A DNA stretch of 64,000 nt from Candidatus Rifleibacteriota bacterium (GCA_015233565.1 JADFXM010000006.1:124001-188000), one strand, 5' to 3'. Numbered from the stretch's first letter, positions 30,479 to 39,205 are shown. The notes: generated from the sequence alone by a model not told the origin. A program made the numbers and translations.

Positions 30479-31003
30479 ATGAAAAAATTTGTTTTATTTT
30501 GTTTGGTGTCATTATTTATTTCGTCTTTTCCAGTATTTGCTTCTGCTCCAATTGCAACTCCCACCGAAGATACTCCCCCAATCACTGCAACCCAATTTAC
30601 AGAAAAGATAGGCAGCGTTACAAACCAGGTTTGCCAGATTTTCGATCTTTCGGGCGAAATTTTTGCCTCAGCCAAGGCAGATGCCGACAGTACCGCCCAA
30701 GAAAACAAGCTTGAAAAAGCTACTTCAGAATTTTCTGCTGCTCTTGATGACCTGAAAGACTTTGCCCTTGATAAGAAAGAAAATGCAGATACAAAAGCTT
30801 TTTGCGCAAACGTAGACCAAGCACTTGATTCCTTAGATAAATTCTTTGCACTTGCTGAAACCATAATGCAGGCTTTGGATGAAAATCGTGATTCTACAAA
30901 ACAACAAGCGGAACTAAAGGCTTTAAAAAATTCGTTGTTGAACAATATGAAAACTCTGGAAACTCTTTCCCCAAAAATTGTCAATCTTCCTCAGGGCAAC
31001 TAA
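30479..31003 (+). CDS. Exported helical protein of unknown function
   Basis: 174 residues with a textbook signal peptide (MKKFVLFCLVSLFISSFPVFA, cleavage near ASA). The mature part is nearly all amphipathic helix, rich in Ala, Asp, Glu and Lys, with two cysteines (VCQIF and AFCAN) that could pair. No heme or metal motif is seen. A strong AGGAGG site lies 6 bases before the ATG. Followed by two hairpins. Family not recognised; a periplasmic four-helix-type protein is the likeliest shape. Confidence 0.72.
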   Translation: MKKFVLFCLVSLFISSFPVFASAPIATPTEDTPPITATQFTEKIGSVTNQVCQIFDLSGEIFASAKADADSTAQENKLEKATSEFSAALDDLKDFALDKKENADTKAFCANVDQALDSLDKFFALAETIMQALDENRDSTKQQAELKALKNSLLNNMKTLETLSPKIVNLPQGN

Positions 31004-31047
31004 GCAAATTTTCCCTAGTTATTTAATTTATTACCAAATTGCGGTAA

Positions 31048-31082
31048 TTTTTCCCTAAAAAACATGGCTTTTTTTGGGAAAA
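31048..31082 (+). terminator. Hairpin after the 30479 gene
   Basis: TTTTCCC-T-AAAAAA pairs with TTTTTT-T-GGGAAAA around a CATGGC loop, 45 bases past the stop at 31003. The arms carry the T-run themselves. A second stem (TCGTTCACT 31140-31148, AGTGAACGA 31163-31171, then TTTTTGCTTTT) follows and is the better formed terminator of the two. Confidence 0.6.
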
Positions 31083-31139
31083 GCTCTTTTTGTGAGGTAT
31101 TTTTACCACTATTTTAAAAAAGATTTTGGCTTCAAAAAG

Positions 31140-31181
31140 TCGTTCACTTTGTGGTATAAATTAGTGAACGATTTTTGCTTT
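31140..31181 (+). terminator. Intrinsic terminator
   Basis: A perfect 9-bp stem (TCGTTCACT/AGTGAACGA), extended by AAAAA/TTTTT, with a 14-base loop and trailing T-run. It closes the 30479 transcription unit, 137 bases after the stop. The 309 bases between genes (31004-31312) hold only these two hairpins. Confidence 0.7.
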
Positions 31182-31312
31182 TAGAAAATTTTAATTAATT
31201 TGGACATCATCGGGCAGAATTTACCTGCCATTTGTTGTTTTTGTTAATGCTGTATTTATGATCAGCTGAAAGTATTAAATTTAAAAAGATGTTTAATAGG
31301 AATGAATGATTT

Positions 31313-31663
31313 ATGTCGCAAAATACTGAATCAGAAAATCAAGTTGAAATTTTATTACAGGACGATCAAAATTCTCAGGACGAAGACTGGAGCAGTTTTT
31401 TTCTCGGCTGGACTTCAACTTTAGCATTGGTCTTTTTAAGCGGAGCTACTATGAACTCAACTATGCGTTGGTGCTCCAACGGCTACACATGGGACATAGG
31501 AGGGACCATTTTTTCCGCTATTCTGACTTATTTGACTTACCATTTCATTATTTCTGGAAATGTTAAGCTAAGCCGCGCTGATCAATGGAAATTTGCCATA
31601 TTTCTTCCAGCTACCTGGCTGTTAATTTTTCCGATTCTTATGCATTTGTTAGGTTTTAAATAA
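31313..31663 (+). CDS. Small membrane protein, three predicted helices
   Basis: 116 residues. A polar, acidic N-terminus (~40 residues rich in Glu, Asp, Gln) precedes three hydrophobic stretches: WTSTLALVFLSGATM, GGTIFSAILTYLTYHFIIS and WKFAIFLPATWLLIFPILMHLL. There is no cleavable signal. No family is recognised and no operon partner is close: the next gene starts 709 bases away. A poor ribosome site precedes the ATG. Existence likely from the consistent membrane pattern. Confidence 0.6.
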   Translation: MSQNTESENQVEILLQDDQNSQDEDWSSFFLGWTSTLALVFLSGATMNSTMRWCSNGYTWDIGGTIFSAILTYLTYHFIISGNVKLSRADQWKFAIFLPATWLLIFPILMHLLGFK

Positions 31664-32099
31664 CTGCATAGAAAACCGCATTCATTGCGAGTGGCTGTTT
31701 TAAATCCACTGGTTTTCTGCAAAACCTTTAGAAATGGGAAGCTCAAGAAATTCCTTTCCCAAGCTATTTTGTACACTTAAATCAAATTTAAAATATTTCA
31801 ATTGAAGTGAGCTTCTTGAAACATATTTTGCCACAATGATCGGGAGCTGCTTTTTGTAAATGCCATTAAAAGACGGTTAAGCTAATGCTGTCTATGTTTG
31901 TTCAAGTTTTTTTTGAAATTAAGGTTTCCTATAAGTAGATTTGCAGCCTCGAAATTCAATTTTAGAAAGCTTCGAAGGGTCTTGAAATTTAGATTGGTGT
32001 GCCAAGTAAATAAAAAATATGTTATATTTAAGGCAAAGGAGAAATTTTTATCGAAAAATTTTTCTACACCTATTGCCATTATTTCTCGCATTTACTAGA
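31664..32099. other. Intergenic region with inverted repeat
   Basis: AT-rich and without a convincing gene. Just after the 31313 gene an imperfect hairpin spans 31667-31720 (AGAAAACC/GGTTTTCT with an inner AGTGG/CCACT) and may end that transcript. Open frames at 31882-32098 on both strands lack ribosome sites. Confidence 0.5.
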
Positions 32100-32372
32100 T
32101 TTTCAGACCAATTGCCTAGAGGTACGCTAATTCCTTTGGGAAAGAGGTGTAACTGAAAGGGCGCTTTGCAAAAAAATTCTTGAAGCTGCAGTTGGGAAAT
32201 GTACGGCAAAATGTAGAACTACCAGATGATCACCGTGTTTGGAAAATGACTGTCAAAATCTGAATGGGAACCAGGTGGTGTAATTCTTGCGTGATTTATC
32301 TGGGGAAGAGCTTTTCATTGGGGAGAGACGGAAAGCCAATTTGGTGGGAAAAACTCAGGTAAGGAGGGAAGT
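32100..32372 (+). promoter_or_regulatory. Long, G-richer leader of the 32373 gene
   Basis: About 270 bases of higher G content than the flanks lead to the AAGGAGG site of the next gene. Small stems such as TTCC-TTTG-GGAA are visible. I do not recognise a riboswitch consensus. It may be a structured 5' leader; this rests on composition alone. Confidence 0.25.
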
Positions 32373-34016
32373 ATGAATTCAAAAAGTTGTCAGTTGTTTT
32401 TGTGTTTTTTTCTGGTTCTTCTGGTAATATTCCAGCAAAATCAGATTTTTGCTGCTAATTGCAGCATAGAAATCCAAGGGTTTAAGAAAGATTTTACAGT
32501 AACGGCAAAAGATATTGATCCATGCAAAATAGCGGCCACACTTATGGCATCCGGGCGACAAAGCGATGTATCAAAAGTGGCAAAGTGGACAATAACCAAG
32601 GATGATGGTTCCCAAAAAAGTGTTTCAGCAAACTCTTTCAGTGAAGCCTGGGCAAAAGCTGTACCTTTAAAAAATGAAGGTGACTACACAATTCGGTGCG
32701 ATTATAACAATGGTGTAAGTGCTTCAGTTGAAATTGGAATAAATGTCGGTGCCCACCACCCTGGACGCGGTACCAAAGCAAAACCTTTGAGCACCAAATA
32801 CTCCGGAAGAATTGTAAAATTTCCGGAAAATTTGCTTTCGATTAATCAAAAAATTACATCTGGAGAATCAGTTGTACTTAGGTTACAAGATTTAACAAGG
32901 GAAGAAGCCTATAAAGAAGCCGTTGAAAAATTTGTCGCAAATGAAGATGAAATTATTGACATCCTATGGAGCTGCTCAAAAGCAGATGGCTCATTCCCAA
33001 CAATTAGAACTCTTGAAGCAGGCAAATCGGACAAATTTAAGATCACTTGGCAGACGCCTAATTGCACCTCCAAGCAAACCTGCACTATCGTATGTACCAT
33101 AAAAACTCATTATGGAGTTATCGCTACTTTTACAAAACAAATCGATGTTGACGGCTCTAAAACCAACCCTGGAACAACCCCAGATACGACCAAAGCCCCC
33201 GAAATTTTAGGCTTTTCACCTATTGACGGTAAAGTTTATGGCTCAATTAAAATATTCGATCAGATTTTTGTAGTTAGCCCGCTTCCTTACAGAGAATACT
33301 TCATATCCTGGAAAGCCTCAATCGGTGGATTTGTTGATAGAAGACATTTCTGGGAAAGAAGAGATTCTAACCTCATTCTTTGGTTCTTAAGAATTCCAGC
33401 CAAGAAAGATGTTCCTTCGGGAGTAACGATTTCATGCGAAATCCGAATCCCTGGAAAAAAATCTTTTAGCCTTTCGAAATTTTTCCCGTTTAAGAATTCC
33501 TCCCAAACTGGAACATTGACTAATACTAATACCAACACTAATACCTTAACCAACACTAACACCCTTACCAATACTAACACTTTAACCAACACTAACACCC
33601 TTACCAATACTAACACTTTAACCAACACTAACACCCTTACCAATACTAACACTTTAACCAACACTAACACCCTTACCAATACTAACACTTTAACCAACAC
33701 CAACACCCTTACCAATACTAACACTTTAACCAACACTAACACCCTTACCAATACTAACACTTTAACCAACACTAACACCCTTACCAATACTAACACTTTA
33801 ACCAACACCAACACCCTTACCAATACTAACACTTTAACCAACACCAACACTAATACCAACACCAGCACTTCCACCGAAACAGGAATTTCGACCGACACTG
33901 GAACCGACACTGGAATTTCAATCGACACTGGAATTCCAATCGATGCCACCACGCTCACAGATACTGGAATTTCCACCACACCTGAAGTCAATCTGGACAT
34001 CTCACCAACATCATAA
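32373..34016 (+). CDS. Secreted protein with Thr-Asn hexapeptide repeat tail
   Basis: 547 residues. A signal peptide (hydrophobic LFLCFFLVLLVIF, cleavage near IFAA) leads into two or three Ig-like, beta-rich segments (~30-120, ~140-255, ~270-375) containing patterns such as GDYTIRCDYNNGVSASVEIG. From about residue 385 a low-complexity tail begins: 17 or 18 copies of LTNTNT, then NTNTSTSTETG and DTG-type repeats to the end. No LPXTG, Por-type or barrel signal is seen, so the anchoring mode is unknown. The tail would be an extended, possibly glycosylated Thr/Ser/Asn stalk. AAGGAGG precedes the ATG. Probably a surface protein. Confidence 0.78.
   Translation: MNSKSCQLFLCFFLVLLVIFQQNQIFAANCSIEIQGFKKDFTVTAKDIDPCKIAATLMASGRQSDVSKVAKWTITKDDGSQKSVSANSFSEAWAKAVPLKNEGDYTIRCDYNNGVSASVEIGINVGAHHPGRGTKAKPLSTKYSGRIVKFPENLLSINQKITSGESVVLRLQDLTREEAYKEAVEKFVANEDEIIDILWSCSKADGSFPTIRTLEAGKSDKFKITWQTPNCTSKQTCTIVCTIKTHYGVIATFTKQIDVDGSKTNPGTTPDTTKAPEILGFSPIDGKVYGSIKIFDQIFVVSPLPYREYFISWKASIGGFVDRRHFWERRDSNLILWFLRIPAKKDVPSGVTISCEIRIPGKKSFSLSKFFPFKNSSQTGTLTNTNTNTNTLTNTNTLTNTNTLTNTNTLTNTNTLTNTNTLTNTNTLTNTNTLTNTNTLTNTNTLTNTNTLTNTNTLTNTNTLTNTNTLTNTNTLTNTNTLTNTNTLTNTNTNTNTSTSTETGISTDTGTDTGISIDTGIPIDATTLTDTGISTTPEVNLDISPTS
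33546..33851 (+). repeat. 18-bp tandem repeat, 17 copies, within the 32373 gene
   Basis: Each 18-base unit encodes LTNTNT. Leu alternates between CTT and TTA codons in successive units, giving a 36-base higher-order period. Units are almost identical, a sign of recent slippage or unequal exchange. The repeat keeps the opposite strand open too, which creates a false long frame there. Confidence 0.95.
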
Positions 34017-34045
34017 GCCAAACGTTTTAACTGCACTATTAGAAC

Positions 34046-34112
34046 TGTCATTACAAATGAAGCGAAGCGATTATTTTGAATATCCGATTGTTTCGCTTTG
34101 TTTGTGATGACA
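34046..34112. repeat. Palindromic intergenic repeat element
   Basis: A 67-base long imperfect palindrome: TGTCATTACAAA (34046-34057) pairs with TTTGTGATGACA (34101-34112), with inner arms AGCGAAGCGAT and ATTGTTTCGCT. It resembles the widespread TGTCATTGCGAGCGAAGCGAAGCAATC family of dispersed repeats. It may also end transcription of the 32373 gene. Confidence 0.65.
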
Positions 34113-34437
34113 TTTTTCGTTTCTTATAAAATAAGTTTGTCCCTGCCCACCCCAACCTCACAAAAAACCCAATTGAACTACTTTTTTTTTGTTGCATCAT
34201 ATTGATTTTTGGGATAATTTTTCTGAGTAATATTTGTTCTTTGCAAAATGTGGAAAGCTCGGCTAATTTTCAGACCCACCATAAAAGAAAAAAAAGACCC
34301 ACCAAAGAAAAGCAGCAACTAAAGAAAAAGCTTGGTCAAAAGAGTTAAATGTTGCCACACGGCAACGTGGGTCAGTATTCCGGCGGTGCCTGAGTCAGTT
34401 TTTATCCGGTAGAAGCACAAAATGATTGCAGATTAAA
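34113..34437. other. Intergenic, no gene seen
   Basis: 325 bases with purine-rich stretches (near 34281-34340) and a short GC patch around 34350-34395. I see no small ORF with a ribosome site, and no clear promoter. Confidence 0.5.
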
Positions 34438-36057
34438 ATGAAGACATCATTTCTCGAAACAGCAAACTCAAGCGATATAGCAAAATACCTCCAGAACTTG
34501 TTCGTCCAAGAAGACTTGGTTGACGAAACCATCCTCGAAAAAATCGAGGAACTAAAAAATCATGCCGACTTAGGAATACGATTTTGGGCTCGGAGAGTAT
34601 GCAATAAAATCTCAACAGCCCGATCAAAAACAACTATTCCAGAGGCATCTCAGGAAACGACTGGAATAAATGATTCCTTAGTTATTTTGCAAAAAAAACT
34701 TGTTGCCGTTCAGGAAGAAACATTTCTGGCGATTGCAGTAATTCAACAAATTCTCGAAAAGAAAGATCCGCAGTCCGTGCCATTTCTTTCGGCCCATCTA
34801 AAAAATACGAAAGATGCTTTTCAGATTTCCTATTTAACAAAACATCTTTGCATATGGTTCCCTTCTGACGATCTGCTCACAGTAATTTTGCCTTTTCTTC
34901 ATCATTCAGACGATCGAGTGGTTGCAAATACAGTTGAAGGAATCGAGCGACTAAAAACAGAAAAGGGAATTCCTTATTTTTCCCAGATGTTGCGGCATCC
35001 AAATCACAGAGTTAGAGCCAAAGCTGCCAAGGCATTATCTCAATTCAACAAGGAGAAAACTTTTCAAGCACTTCAAAGAATGCTTCGGCTTAGAGATGAG
35101 CCTCATTACGTTATTGCAGCTTGCTATGCAGTATGCGAATTAAAAGATCCCAGATTTTTACCAATACTTTCTGAGAACCTTGGATATCGTTTGCTGTTTG
35201 ATGAAACCTTAACTGCTCTTCGTGCAATTGATTCAGAGGAAACCAACAGGATAATCCTTCAAAGAAAGGATGATTTTCATTATTTCGAAAGCAAGCTTCA
35301 AAATGATTTATTCCAGGAAGCAGCAAAAGACCCACGAAATCAAGCAGTAAGGATTGTAAAAATTTTGATTGTAGCATTAATCGTCATGTTAGCAGCAGGT
35401 TATTACTTCTTTCCTACTCCAGCTAGAGTAGCAAGAAATAAGCTATCAGAGATGGGAATTCCCTTCCAATCCATGAGCCTTACAAAAGCAATTCAAAACA
35501 ATGATATTATTGCTTCCCAGCTTTTGTTAACAGCAGGAATCAACCCACTTGGCGCTGGTGATGACGGAACACCTTTTTTCCATCTTGCTTCAATTTTGGG
35601 GAATAAAGAAATATATGATGTATTGACCCGGGAATTGAAAGAGCGGCAGCATCTTCTATCACGCGGAGAAATAGTTAAGCAAATTTCCGAAATAAAAAAT
35701 AGTAGTGGTGAGAATATTCTTCATGTAGCTGTAAAAAACGGTCAAACCAATTTTCTGCGCTTTTTGAAAGAAAATAACTTTGATTTTTCAAATAAAGATG
35801 CTGGAGGAAATACTCTTTTACATACAGCAGTATTGGCTGACCAGGAAAAATCGCTGGTTTTTTTGCTTTCCCAGCAACTCCCAGTCAATGAAAAGAATTT
35901 CTCGGGAAATACTCCTCTTCATGAGGCAGTTTTAGAAAAAAAGAAGAAAATGATCTATTGGCTGATGAAACTTGGAAATGCCGATCCCAATCTGAGCAAT
36001 TTAAGTAACATGACTCCTATTGATCTTGGGTTGGGGAAGCTATATTCTGACGAATAG
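34438..36057 (+). CDS. HEAT repeat - transmembrane - ankyrin repeat protein
   Basis: 539 residues. HEAT repeats span ~60-290 (DDRVVANTVEGIERLKTEKG, NHRVRAKAAKALSQFNKEKT). One transmembrane helix lies at ~305-325 (ILIVALIVMLAAGYYFF). Ankyrin repeats fill the rest (NDIIASQLLLTAGINPLGAG, SGENILHVAVKNGQTNFLRFL, GGNTLLHTAVLADQEKSLVFLL, GNTPLHEAVLEKKKKMIYWLM). With no signal peptide the HEAT part should be cytoplasmic and the ankyrin part periplasmic. The ATG at 34438 is chosen over a TTG at 34426; neither has a good ribosome site. Domains are clear; the partner proteins are unknown. Confidence 0.85.
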   Translation: MKTSFLETANSSDIAKYLQNLFVQEDLVDETILEKIEELKNHADLGIRFWARRVCNKISTARSKTTIPEASQETTGINDSLVILQKKLVAVQEETFLAIAVIQQILEKKDPQSVPFLSAHLKNTKDAFQISYLTKHLCIWFPSDDLLTVILPFLHHSDDRVVANTVEGIERLKTEKGIPYFSQMLRHPNHRVRAKAAKALSQFNKEKTFQALQRMLRLRDEPHYVIAACYAVCELKDPRFLPILSENLGYRLLFDETLTALRAIDSEETNRIILQRKDDFHYFESKLQNDLFQEAAKDPRNQAVRIVKILIVALIVMLAAGYYFFPTPARVARNKLSEMGIPFQSMSLTKAIQNNDIIASQLLLTAGINPLGAGDDGTPFFHLASILGNKEIYDVLTRELKERQHLLSRGEIVKQISEIKNSSGENILHVAVKNGQTNFLRFLKENNFDFSNKDAGGNTLLHTAVLADQEKSLVFLLSQQLPVNEKNFSGNTPLHEAVLEKKKKMIYWLMKLGNADPNLSNLSNMTPIDLGLGKLYSDE

Positions 36058-36118
36058 GAGCAAAATTACGTTCTCGAATTTTTTTTTGTCAGAAGCCCTC
36101 TAGTTTCTTACAAAAATC

Positions 36119-36144
36119 GCAGCCCAAACCGATCTTTGGGCTGC
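36119..36144 (-). terminator. Hairpin terminator
   Basis: A 10-bp stem (GCAGCCCAAA/TTTGGGCTGC) around a 6-base loop. Read on the minus strand it is followed by GATTTTTG, so it best serves the small minus-strand gene ending at 36148; it also separates that gene from the convergent HEAT/ankyrin gene. Confidence 0.75.
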
Positions 36145-36147
36145 TTA

Positions 36148-36321
36148 TCAATTCAAAGTTTCCGTATGAACTCCTTTGGGAAATGAAGCGGTAGTCAATA
36201 TCTCCTGGATAATTTCCAATGCGCCTGGTGTAACCCTTTTGTGAGTAGCTGTCTCAAATCTGTTAATAAATGTGTCAAGATTGCTGAGAATATAATACGC
36301 TTCGGTTCGATCAAGCTTCAT
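36148..36321 (-). CDS. Small hypothetical protein (57 aa)
   Basis: 57 residues from the ATG at 36321, which has GGAGG upstream with a 10-base spacer; a longer frame from 36387 has no such site and a basic, unlikely extension. The product is soluble and helical (RTEAYYILSNLDTFINRFET, then VTPGALEIIQEIL). Family not recognised. It lies between two plus-strand genes and has its own terminator, so it is likely a monocistronic small gene. Confidence 0.65.
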   Translation of the reverse strand: MKLDRTEAYYILSNLDTFINRFETATHKRVTPGALEIIQEILTTASFPKGVHTETLN

Positions 36322-36458
36322 TTTTGTTTCCCTCCTTTTTAGCCTTTTTTTGGGGCTTAGGAAATCTATCGGAAGAAATCCATTCATAACTTAGGGAAAT
36401 TTTAAACGTTCTTTTGGTAAAATTTGCTACAGCCTGATGAGTGTGATAAAATTCCAAA

Positions 36459-37799
36459 ATGACTCGAAATTTAGGACAATTGCTTTATGGCTATGTTGAA
36501 CAGGCCGTCTGTGGGGGACTTGATCCCCTATCTCCGGCGATTTCTATCAGCACCAATGGATCACTTGCCAAATGGCGCGGCAAATTCCAAGTGCTCGACT
36601 TTCGGGTAAATGATCCAGGCTTGAAAAAATATCGTCAATCGGTTGAAGGAATTGTTGAAAAAGCCAAAGTACTGGGAATCGAAGTAAATATTACGCTTCC
36701 GGAAGGTTTTTCAGTTGTTGTTGATGCACCTCCCCCTCCCCCCACGCAGAACGAGGCTGTTTCTTCAATGGATCGCAGTTCAGGTGACAATCGCTTCTCC
36801 GATCGCAATCGGAATAGCGATCGAACTTATGATTCTTTCCGAGCCCGGGACGACAAAAGACCAGAGAATTCTAACGACCCTCAAAATATCATCCGGGACG
36901 GACGAAAAGGTCGTTTTTCAAAACTGGAACCAGAGCCAATACGTGAAAAAATTGCTTGTTATTACCCATGTTATTTGGCCATTCCCAGGACTGCAACAGG
37001 TCAAATTCTGAAAAAAAATCCCGGGGATTTATCCCATGCAGAGATTCTATCACTTATAAAATCAACAGCTGGAGGAGTTTTCTACCATAAGCTTACCCTT
37101 GAAGATGTAGCGCCAATTGTTGAGCTGGCGATAAAACACGAAGCAAGAAGATTAATAGTTCCGGTTTCCGAACCGGGTTTTTTCCTTGATCCTCACGCCG
37201 AACGTGAGTTCAAGGCAATTTTTCTAAAAATTCATGAAATGGTAAAGGGCAAACCCATTGAGCTTTGCCTAAAAAATGGCGGGTTGTTCGGAGATTTCTT
37301 TAATAAGCTAAATCATGAAACTGGCTGTGGCCTTGTTTACAACATTGGGACAGCATATATCGAACGCCAGGATTATCAGGCATTTTACGAGCAAAATAAA
37401 GACAAAATAAGCGCGCTTATTTTTCACCAATTAGTTCCAGGCGTCGATAAGTGGCATGCCTGGCGTGAAGCTTCGATGAAAGCTTTTCAAAGGTATATTC
37501 CAGACCTGGAAGAATATGAAAGAATTTCATCTCTTGGAAACGAAACTGATCGAATAACTTCTGTTAAAAGGCTTCTTGACAGTTATTTTAATTACATCGA
37601 TACTCGAAAAAATATTTTTTTCAATCTTGGATTATTTCAGAGTGGTGAAATCAACCTGGTCCCGTTTTTAAGAATTTTAAAAAGTGATTTGCGTGAGGGA
37701 AAAGAGATTCCCTTGATAATTGAAAGCGTTCCCAACCTTAAAAACAGTCAATTTTTTGATAGATATCTTGCCAGGGATTTCATGCCTTCCCCCTTATAA
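36459..37799 (+). CDS. Putative TIM-barrel (sugar-phosphate isomerase/AP endonuclease 2-like) protein
   Basis: 446 residues in three parts. Residues 1-90 form a small domain of unknown type. Residues ~91-155 are a disordered Pro-, Arg- and Asp-rich linker. Residues ~165-440 read like a xylose-isomerase-type TIM barrel: FYHKLTLEDVAPIVELAIKH, ARRLIVPVSEP, KPIELCLKNGG, GLVYNIGTAYI, KISALIFHQL and IPLIIES in strand-like order. The usual metal-binding Glu/His residues are not all obvious, so activity is uncertain. No signal peptide, hence cytoplasmic. The fold is an inference from pattern; no family member was matched outright. Confidence 0.55.
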   Translation: MTRNLGQLLYGYVEQAVCGGLDPLSPAISISTNGSLAKWRGKFQVLDFRVNDPGLKKYRQSVEGIVEKAKVLGIEVNITLPEGFSVVVDAPPPPPTQNEAVSSMDRSSGDNRFSDRNRNSDRTYDSFRARDDKRPENSNDPQNIIRDGRKGRFSKLEPEPIREKIACYYPCYLAIPRTATGQILKKNPGDLSHAEILSLIKSTAGGVFYHKLTLEDVAPIVELAIKHEARRLIVPVSEPGFFLDPHAEREFKAIFLKIHEMVKGKPIELCLKNGGLFGDFFNKLNHETGCGLVYNIGTAYIERQDYQAFYEQNKDKISALIFHQLVPGVDKWHAWREASMKAFQRYIPDLEEYERISSLGNETDRITSVKRLLDSYFNYIDTRKNIFFNLGLFQSGEINLVPFLRILKSDLREGKEIPLIIESVPNLKNSQFFDRYLARDFMPSPL

Positions 37800-37889
37800 A
37801 AAATCTCATAAAGTTTATTTCGAATGAAAATTCTTGTTTTTGACGCAATAATCAGAATCCCATTAAAGGTGTCAACTGAGCAATTTGCG

Positions 37890-39056
37890 ATGTTGTACAA
37901 AAAAACAATTTTTTTTCAAAAGTTTATTTGCGCTTTTTTGATATTTCTCTTCTCCCAAACTCCTTTGATTGTTTTCGGGGTTGATACTCTTCCATTGCCT
38001 CCGGTTACCGCCCCATACAAAATGGACGGGGCTTTAAAAAGGGCCGAAGAACTTTTTACTGCAAACAATTATCGAGAGGCCCTTATTTTTTATTACGAAT
38101 CGATTGTCGGAACAACTGACGTTCTCTTGCGAAGCAAGCTCCATTTTCGTCTTGCAGAGTGTTTGGAGGGTGTGAAACGCTATGAATTTGCTGAGTATCA
38201 TTATAAGTTGGCCTTGCGAGGAAATCTTCCCCCCAATCTTGCCGAAAGAGTGATGTACAAACTCAAACACCTTCCTCAGTTAGCTCAACACGAAGAAGCG
38301 GTGAGGCTTTTTAAAAAAGCCATGGACTCATATAAGCGTCGGGATATTCGCAATTCCATCGACGATTATCTTGAGAGCTTAAGGCTTGAACCTACTCTCA
38401 TGGAAAAAGATGAATCAGGGCTAATTGATGATGCCATCAACTATTTGACTTACCTATCAGAGGCCAAAGACAAAGAGCCTGAAAGGTTATTGAAGTTAGC
38501 AGCCCTTCTTGAGCTTAGAGGTGAGACAGAAAAGGCAATCGAAACACTCAAGCAGATTTTGATCATCTACCCTAAATCGAAAGCCGCAGATCTTGCCGAA
38601 GAAAAGTTGTCCTTTTTCACACAAAAGAGGAATCAGTACATGGAAATCAGAAGACCGAAAGAAGCCCTTTCCGAGGTCGTCCCACAGATTTCCCCCATTG
38701 TGGTTGAAATTACACATTCTTTCAACAACGCTGAATCCGTTTCAAAAGAACTTGAAGAAGCTGCCTATACATTTAAAGCATCAAATGAGCAGACAAATGT
38801 TCCCAACGGAAGATTCGAAGTTTTTTCAGCCGTATTGGGAAAGGGTGCCAATCAAAAAGAATTTGTTTTTACAGCAGGCGAGGGAATACCTGAAAAAGTC
38901 TATCGTTTCGACGATGGAAATTGTGTATACCAATTGGCATTCGATGATGTGAATATTACAACAGCTTTTATTCAGGATATTTTTGGCGAAGCTCCCCGTC
39001 CTGTTCAGTTATTCAAACAAATCGGGTTGAAATTAACGGTTTACAGGAAGCAATAA
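37890..39056 (+). CDS. Exported TPR-containing protein
   Basis: 388 residues from the ATG at 37890, preferred because it opens directly into a signal peptide (MLYKKTIFF then ICAFLIFLFSQTPLIVFG); the frame also has an ATG at 37824. TPR-like helix pairs fill ~40-240 (LKRAEELFTANNYREALIFYY, RLAECLEGVKRYEFAEYHYKLA, RGETEKAIETLKQILIIYP). The C-terminal ~130 residues appear to be a separate beta domain. No ribosome site decides between starts. It is followed 20 bases later by a small membrane protein and a cyclase, and they may share a message. Confidence 0.78.
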   Translation: MLYKKTIFFQKFICAFLIFLFSQTPLIVFGVDTLPLPPVTAPYKMDGALKRAEELFTANNYREALIFYYESIVGTTDVLLRSKLHFRLAECLEGVKRYEFAEYHYKLALRGNLPPNLAERVMYKLKHLPQLAQHEEAVRLFKKAMDSYKRRDIRNSIDDYLESLRLEPTLMEKDESGLIDDAINYLTYLSEAKDKEPERLLKLAALLELRGETEKAIETLKQILIIYPKSKAADLAEEKLSFFTQKRNQYMEIRRPKEALSEVVPQISPIVVEITHSFNNAESVSKELEEAAYTFKASNEQTNVPNGRFEVFSAVLGKGANQKEFVFTAGEGIPEKVYRFDDGNCVYQLAFDDVNITTAFIQDIFGEAPRPVQLFKQIGLKLTVYRKQ

Positions 39057-39076
39057 AGATCTAAAGAGGTGAAGTT

Positions 39077-39205
39077 GTGCTATTTAAAATTTTTGGATTT
39101 GGATTCGGCCTATTAATGGCGGTTCACTACTATGTCCTATTGGTGTTCTTTCCTGCATTAATTGAAACTTACCTTGGAGACATCGGTTCCGAAAAAAATG
39201 AATAA
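39077..39205 (+). CDS. Small single-pass membrane protein coupled to the CHASE2 cyclase (42 aa)
   Basis: 42 codons starting at GTG, with AGAGGTGAAG upstream. The product is one hydrophobic helix (IFGFGFGLLMAVHYYVLLVFF) with a polar tail ending SEKNE. Its stop overlaps the ATG of the cyclase gene by 8 bases (39198-39205), the classic layout for translational coupling. It is preceded 20 bases earlier by the TPR gene. No homologue is recognised; a small subunit or regulator of the membrane cyclase is a reasonable inference. Confidence 0.65.
   Translation: MLFKIFGFGFGLLMAVHYYVLLVFFPALIETYLGDIGSEKNE

Noticed and set aside
33521..33870. CRISPR-like array
   Set aside because: The repeats are directly adjacent with no spacers and encode a peptide repeat in frame.
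33287..34051. Long minus-strand open frame of Val-Leu-Val repeats
   Set aside because: It is the reverse reading of the LTNTNT tandem repeat in the secreted-protein gene; it has no ribosome site and an impossible composition.
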